DNA of 64,000 nucleotides from Sinorhizobium psoraleae. GTDB taxonomy: Bacteria > Pseudomonadota > Alphaproteobacteria > Rhizobiales > Rhizobiaceae. A program made the translations under genes and the position numbers. The DNA lies in NCBI RefSeq assembly GCF_013283645.1, contig NZ_JABEKV010000001.1, positions 1,706,246-1,770,245 of the forward strand, written 5' to 3'. Every line of letters begins with the position of its first letter. Position 1 is the first letter of the stretch. Below are positions 59,310 through 64,000 of this stretch, piece after piece. The notes under the pieces were generated by a model. It did no database searches. It was not told the DNA's origin and was given only the letters and a program-made list of their open reading frames with translations.

Positions 59310-59733
59310 CTACCGGCCGATCGAGCGCTCCTGCAGTTCCTCGCCGATGAAGCAATTATAGGTTGCCCGTACCGGACAGGACTTGGCTTTGGCTCATCCG
59401 GCCCGTAGCGGCTCACCTTCAGCCCTGAAATCTCGATGACGAGCTTGGCGAGGATCGCCGCGGCAAACTCGTCGATGTGCTTCACCTTCAACAGGAAAGC
59501 CCCGGGACCGCCGATAACGCACTCCCGGTAATAAACGTCGAGATCCGCGATCGATGCCGTATCCGGCGCGCTCCTCAGCATGACCGGGAGTCCGTCGATG
59601 GTGATCCCCTGGGCGATGGTGTAGTTGCGGGCGAGCGGTGCCGGAGCTCCGGCATTGTTGGGGCCGTCGCCCGATATGTCGATGACGCGGCGGTTCGCCC
59701 GGAATGGGCGCGCCCGGAAAAGCGTCCGGCCGA
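59310..59733 (-). pseudogene. Inverted duplicate of the 3' half of the DUF1194 gene
   Basis: The minus strand matches 49796-50220 almost base for base (VIDISGDGPNNAGAPAPLAR, GITIDGLPVMLRSAPDTASI and onward), including the same stop codon. One C is missing near 59360 (GGGCAACCTATAAT here, GGGCAGCCCTATAAT in the parent), which shifts the frame before the end. There is no start codon region or signal peptide. Similarity begins 5 bp before the end of the MFS gene at 59739. Confidence 0.9.
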
Positions 59734-59738
59734 GCGGC

Positions 59739-61205
59739 TTACGTTACGTCACCCGGAACCGCAGTGCGGTTTGCGAAGGCGCGGCTGGTGACCGCGACGA
59801 CGAGTGCGGCGACGATCAGGACTGCGGCGACGGCGAAGGTGATGCGCATGCCGGTGGCCACCGCCTCGGGGGTTGCCGCGGCGATCTCGCTTGCGCCTGA
59901 GGCGAGCGCGAAGACCGCTCCCATGAAGGAGGCGCCGGTGACGAGGCCGAGATTGCGCGAGAGGTTGAGCATGCCGGAGATGATGCCTCGCTCGCCCGAT
60001 CCGATATCCTTCATCACGGCTGTGTTGTTGGCGGCCTGAAACAGCGCATAGCCGGCGGTCACGGTGACGATGGGCGCGATATAACCGGCAATGCCGAACC
60101 CGGCCGGAATGAGGGAGAGGAGGAAGGCGCCGGCGGCGATCGCGGCAAGCCCGGCGACGGTCATCGGCTGCGCGCCGAGCCGGTCGACCAGGCGGCCGGC
60201 GGGTACGCCCGCGAGTGCCGCAACGAGTGGGCCGGCTGACATGACGAGGCCGACGCGGGCCGCATCGAGCCCGAGCCCATGGGAGAGGTAGAACGGCCCG
60301 ACCACCAGCGTCGCCATCATCACAGTCGAGACCAGCGCGCTCATCGCCAGGCCGGCGGAGAGCACCGGATCGCGGAACATCGTCAGCCGGAGCAGGGGCG
60401 AGGCGGTTCTCGCCTCGACGAACACGAAGAGGGCACCTGCGACGATCGCGACCAACAGGAAGCTCATGCTGAGCGGACCAAAGCTTCCGCGTCCGATCGT
60501 CATGGCGAGCGCATAGGCCGCAAGCGTCAGCGCCAGCAGCAACGTGCCGAGGGTGTCGAAGCCCGGCCGCGTGCCTTCACGCCGCTTGTGATCCACGGGG
60601 AGGGCGCGAAACGCGATGACGATCGTCAGAATGCCGAGCGGCACGCCGGCGAGGAAGATCGCCCGCCAGCCGAGACCGGAAATCAGGAGGCCGCCGAGCG
60701 AGGGGCCGAGGGCGGTGCCGATCGCGGACGTCGTTCCGAGCAGCCCCATGGCGCTGCCGGTCCTTGCCTTCGGCACCGTCTCGCCGACGAGCGCCATGGC
60801 AAGTGCCATCATGACCGCCGCGCCGAGACCCTGCGCCGCCCGCGCCGCGATCAGTATTGAAAGCGAGGGCGCGATGCCGCAAAGGGCGGAGGCTGCGGTA
60901 AAGAGCGCGATGCCGGAAAGCAGCAGCCGGCGACGGCCGACCATATCGCCGAGCCGCCCGACGCTGACGATGAGCGTGGTGATGGCGAGCAGATAGGCAA
61001 GCACGATCCACTGGACCTCCTGGAAGGAGGCGTCGAACGCCTCGGCCAGCGCCGGCAGGCCGACATTGGCGATGCTGGTGCCGAGCGAAGAGAGCAGCAT
61101 CGAGAGGGAAAGGGCGGCAAGCGCCCAGCGAAAGGAGGGCGTCCGTTCGCCCGTTCCGGCGCCTGTTTCGGGGGGCGTCCCGGCTGGCCGTGTCGTGATC
61201 GACAT
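59739..61205 (-). CDS. MFS drug exporter, DHA2 (14-helix) family
   Basis: 488 residues, 14 hydrophobic segments. Motif A GRLGDMVGRRRLLLSGIALF, motif B-like LIAARAAQGLGAAVMMA, motif C LGPSLGGLLISGLGWRAIFL. Such proteins export drugs, dyes or metabolites in exchange for protons. GGAGTT is spaced for ATG 61205; ATG 61220 is an alternative. The last codons lie next to the DUF1194 duplicate. Divergent from a LysR regulator. Confidence 0.92.
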   Translation of the reverse strand: MSITTRPAGTPPETGAGTGERTPSFRWALAALSLSMLLSSLGTSIANVGLPALAEAFDASFQEVQWIVLAYLLAITTLIVSVGRLGDMVGRRRLLLSGIALFTAASALCGIAPSLSILIAARAAQGLGAAVMMALAMALVGETVPKARTGSAMGLLGTTSAIGTALGPSLGGLLISGLGWRAIFLAGVPLGILTIVIAFRALPVDHKRREGTRPGFDTLGTLLLALTLAAYALAMTIGRGSFGPLSMSFLLVAIVAGALFVFVEARTASPLLRLTMFRDPVLSAGLAMSALVSTVMMATLVVGPFYLSHGLGLDAARVGLVMSAGPLVAALAGVPAGRLVDRLGAQPMTVAGLAAIAAGAFLLSLIPAGFGIAGYIAPIVTVTAGYALFQAANNTAVMKDIGSGERGIISGMLNLSRNLGLVTGASFMGAVFALASGASEIAAATPEAVATGMRITFAVAAVLIVAALVVAVTSRAFANRTAVPGDVT

Positions 61206-61302
61206 CGCTGTGAACTCCATTTCCTGCGTTTGGGGGTTACGGAAAAGGTAGTCCTTCGCAAGGCATGGCGGAATGCGCATCATTTGCACTTCATTCGTGC
61301 GT

Positions 61303-61330
61303 TTGACGCCATGTCACCATGGGCTATAGT
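61303..61330 (+). promoter_or_regulatory. Sigma-70-like promoter of lysR-type gene (leaderless)
   Basis: TTGACG (61303-61308), 16 bases, TATAGT (61325-61330). Transcription would start near 61337, the first base of the ATG; no Shine-Dalgarno sequence lies between. Confidence 0.5.
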
Positions 61331-61336
61331 CGGCGC

Positions 61337-62239
<903 letters not shown>

Positions 62240-62284
62240 GCGGCAGGCGATTTGGAGCACGGTCGCCGGGAGCGTTTCCCGTTC

Positions 62285-62503
62285 CTACCTGCGGAAAATG
62301 CCTTTGTAGTATGCGCCGTTTCTCGGCGGCGGCTTGTTCACCCCTTTGGCTCCGGGGTTGAATTTGCCGCTCCGGTGTCCGTCATTGATGCGCGTTGCCG
62401 ATATGCCCTTGTAGTAGCTTCCCGCTGCAAATGCAGGAGAGGCGCCGGCGGCGATCGTTGCCGCGAAGAGGGCTGCTAGAGCCAGGTTGGCAGACTTGCT
62501 CAT
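62285..62503 (-). CDS. Small exported protein with YYKGI repeats
   Basis: 72 residues. Signal peptide 1-26 (LALAALFAATIAAGASPAFA then AGS). The mature 45 residues contain GSYYKGISA at the N-terminus and GAYYKGIFRR at the C-terminus, with a basic Gly/Pro/Asn-rich spacer. GAGGATG precedes the ATG. No family recognised. Confidence 0.75.
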   Translation of the reverse strand: MSKSANLALAALFAATIAAGASPAFAAGSYYKGISATRINDGHRSGKFNPGAKGVNKPPPRNGAYYKGIFRR

Positions 62504-62691
62504 TTTTCATCCTCGGTTGACCCGCGCCACTTGCCCGTGCTGTCGTCGAGGCGCGTGGTGTCAGGTTGTGCGGCAAAACGATGGAGCCGCCAGAACCCTC
62601 CCGTTACACAGGCTACCCGGAAGTCGTGACGAATGGATGTAATGCCCGCGACGGCCTCCCCTCGCATCGGCACCGCCATGTCCGATCCGTC

Positions 62692-63483
62692 TCACTTCAA
62701 CGCCTTCTCCAATGCCTCGCGGTTGCGGATGAGCCAGGCGACGCTGCGTGTCTGCCAGGCGATGCCCCAGACGCGCGGGGCGATTTCGGTTTCGGGCGTG
62801 ATCTGCTGTTCAATCACCTCGTTCGCAGCGCTGTCGGCTGCGAACGCGATGATCCTGTAGCCGAGCCGGTGGCGCTCGCCGGCTGGTAGTGCGTAGCCGT
62901 CAGCGAAGATGCGCACCTGGCGCATGCGGCGCTTGGCATCGGGCAGGCCGTTCATCTCCGCGACGTCGTCGTCATAGAGTTGGGCGTTGTTCCAGGCGGC
63001 CATGGCGATCTCGGTCAGCCGGTCGACGGGACCGGCCGCCTCCCAGTCGATCAGCGCGACCGGCTTGCCGTTTCGCGAAACCACGTTCCAGGGGGCGGCA
63101 TCGCAGTGCCCGACGATGTCCTGCGTGCCGACGTTCCGGCCAAACCAGGGGCGCCAGAGCGCATCTGCCGGAGGCCGAAAGGAGGCGGTCGCATCGTGCA
63201 GCCGACGCATGAGGCCGCCCAGCGCGTGAATAGCCTCGTCCGACCAGGGGGCCGGATTGATGACATCGCCTTCGATAAAGGTGAGGACTTCGCGGCCCTG
63301 CTCGTCAAAGCCGTCTCCGACGACGCGCGGCGCGCCGGCGAAGCCGGCATCCTCAAGATGGCGCAGCAGGGAATGGACCGAAGGAGCCCATGGGCCCGTC
63401 TCGCGGATGACGACCCCGCCTCGTCGGCTGACAACATTTCTCTCGCCGCCGGCGAGCGGCGTGGCATCGGCTTCCTTGGTCAT
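62692..63483 (-). CDS. Aminoglycoside phosphotransferase (APH)-fold kinase
   Basis: 263 residues. N-lobe with GGVVIRETGPW (the Arg replaces the usual nucleotide-binding Lys), hinge EVLTFIEGDVINP; catalytic loop GHCDAAPWNVV (H-x-D-x4-N) and IDWEAAGPVDRLTEIA (metal Asp). Likely a small-molecule kinase; aminoglycoside resistance is not implied. ATG 63483 is used; an upstream ATG at 63534 is possible, neither has a good ribosome site. Confidence 0.85.
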   Translation of the reverse strand: MTKEADATPLAGGERNVVSRRGGVVIRETGPWAPSVHSLLRHLEDAGFAGAPRVVGDGFDEQGREVLTFIEGDVINPAPWSDEAIHALGGLMRRLHDATASFRPPADALWRPWFGRNVGTQDIVGHCDAAPWNVVSRNGKPVALIDWEAAGPVDRLTEIAMAAWNNAQLYDDDVAEMNGLPDAKRRMRQVRIFADGYALPAGERHRLGYRIIAFAADSAANEVIEQQITPETEIAPRVWGIAWQTRSVAWLIRNREALEKALK

Positions 63484-63570
63484 CCCGCGGATGATAGCAG
63501 CCGTGCGGGTGAGGGGAAGGGCGGTTTCCGCCAATTCCCGTTGCGGCGGCGTGGAGACGCGATCGTCCGC

Positions 63571-64000
63571 TCAGCTCTCCCGCGCGAGTGACCAGATCCA
63601 GCCGGCGAAGGTGGCGACGAGGAAGGGATAGGCGAAGAAGGGGAGCGGCGAGGCGGTGGGCAGCACCTGTTCACCCGCGAAAATCCGTGCGGCGGTCACC
63701 AGGAAAAGGACGGCAGCGACGATGCCGAAGGCGCGGACCCATGTCGGGAAGTGCCTTGGTGACGAGGAGCGCGGTCGCCCAGAGGGCGATGCCGGCGCCG
63801 AAGGAGGGGACGCTGGCGCTCGGGCCTGCCGCCGTTCCGGACATGATGACGCCCTCGGCGATGGCAAAGACGAGAAAGCCGGCGGCGACGATCTCGCTTC
63901 CCATCCTGTGGAATTTCAAGGTGAGCAGGGCGGAGGCCATCACCAGCCCGCTGCCGTCGATCGCCCAGGCGAGCGCCTGCAGGTTCGGATCGCTTGTCAT
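63571..64000 (-). pseudogene. Membrane protein gene, apparent frameshift
   Basis: From ATG 64000 the minus strand encodes SDPNLQALAWAIDGSGLVMA, SEIVAAGFLVFAIAEGVIMS and ALWATALLVTK, three helices. A different frame then continues with HFPTWVRAFGIVAAVLFLVT and LPFFAYPFLVATFAGWIWSL to a stop at 63571, two more helices. The join at about 63752-63756 (ACCAAGGCAC) needs one missing base. Full product would be about 143 residues. Family unknown. Sequencing error is possible. Confidence 0.65.

Overview
The window is high-GC, gene-dense DNA from an alphaproteobacterium of the Rhizobiales, most likely Sinorhizobium/Ensifer. This is inferred from the RIME-like and mosaic palindromic intergenic repeats typical of that genus, from the abundance of class III nucleotide cyclases (four here), and from a GGAAC-N17-CGTT general-stress promoter of the EcfG/RpoE2 type. 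No rRNA, replication origin, complete insertion sequence or CRISPR array is visible. There is one intact tRNA, tRNA-Lys(CTT), at 34716-34791.

Layout. 1-12.6 kb: an MFS transporter cut by the window edge, a beta-propeller protein, a SnoaL-like protein, an HTH regulator divergent from a DUF899 gene, a large membrane cyclase with TPRs, a frameshifted iron-permease-family gene, a small stress-promoter gene, a VOC protein, an ECF41-type sigma factor divergent from its usual partner class (carboxymuconolactone decarboxylase), a DUF1348-TetR pair and a PaiB-like protein. 12.8-20.1 kb: a MocR-type regulator, a four-gene translationally coupled phospholipid operon on the minus strand (acyltransferase, CDP-diglyceride synthase, small membrane protein, CDP-alcohol phosphatidyltransferase), a second cyclase, an SDR and a ketopantoate-reductase-like enzyme. 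20.1-34.5 kb: a repeat-rich spacer with a 220-bp tandem duplication, a nuclease-NUDIX-hydrolase run, a third cyclase, a GFA protein, a quinone-reductase-like enzyme with a divergent LysR, a fourth cyclase, an FAD monooxygenase, a methyltransferase, PhzF, a second EEP-fold protein and OsmC.

34.7-45.1 kb is the accessory part. It runs from the tRNA-Lys through surface-glycan type genes (GSCFA protein, Stf0 sulfotransferase, glycosyltransferase) into a decayed prophage remnant of lower GC at about 39.5-44.06 kb, and then to a polysaccharide pyruvyl transferase. The remnant holds a truncated DUF2280 protein, a frameshifted phage metallopeptidase, a stand-alone Cas2/SinR-like protein, several small unknown genes, four tRNA-like fragments and a GcrA-like protein lacking its N-terminus. 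RIME-like elements abut both ends of it. 45.6-64 kb: DUF2278, Tim44-like and pentapeptide-repeat proteins, a DUF1194 gene whose 3' half recurs as an inverted pseudogene at 59.3-59.7 kb, a second MocR divergent from an EamA transporter, M20 peptidase, dienelactone hydrolase, TerC, two divergent glycosyltransferases, several small proteins, an MFS drug exporter divergent from a LysR, an APH-fold kinase and a frameshifted membrane protein.

Three repeat families recur between genes: a mosaic palindromic element (called type M here), a RIME-like element (type R) and a 59-bp nested-hairpin element (type H). In at least two places a type M copy supplies the stop codon of the adjacent gene.
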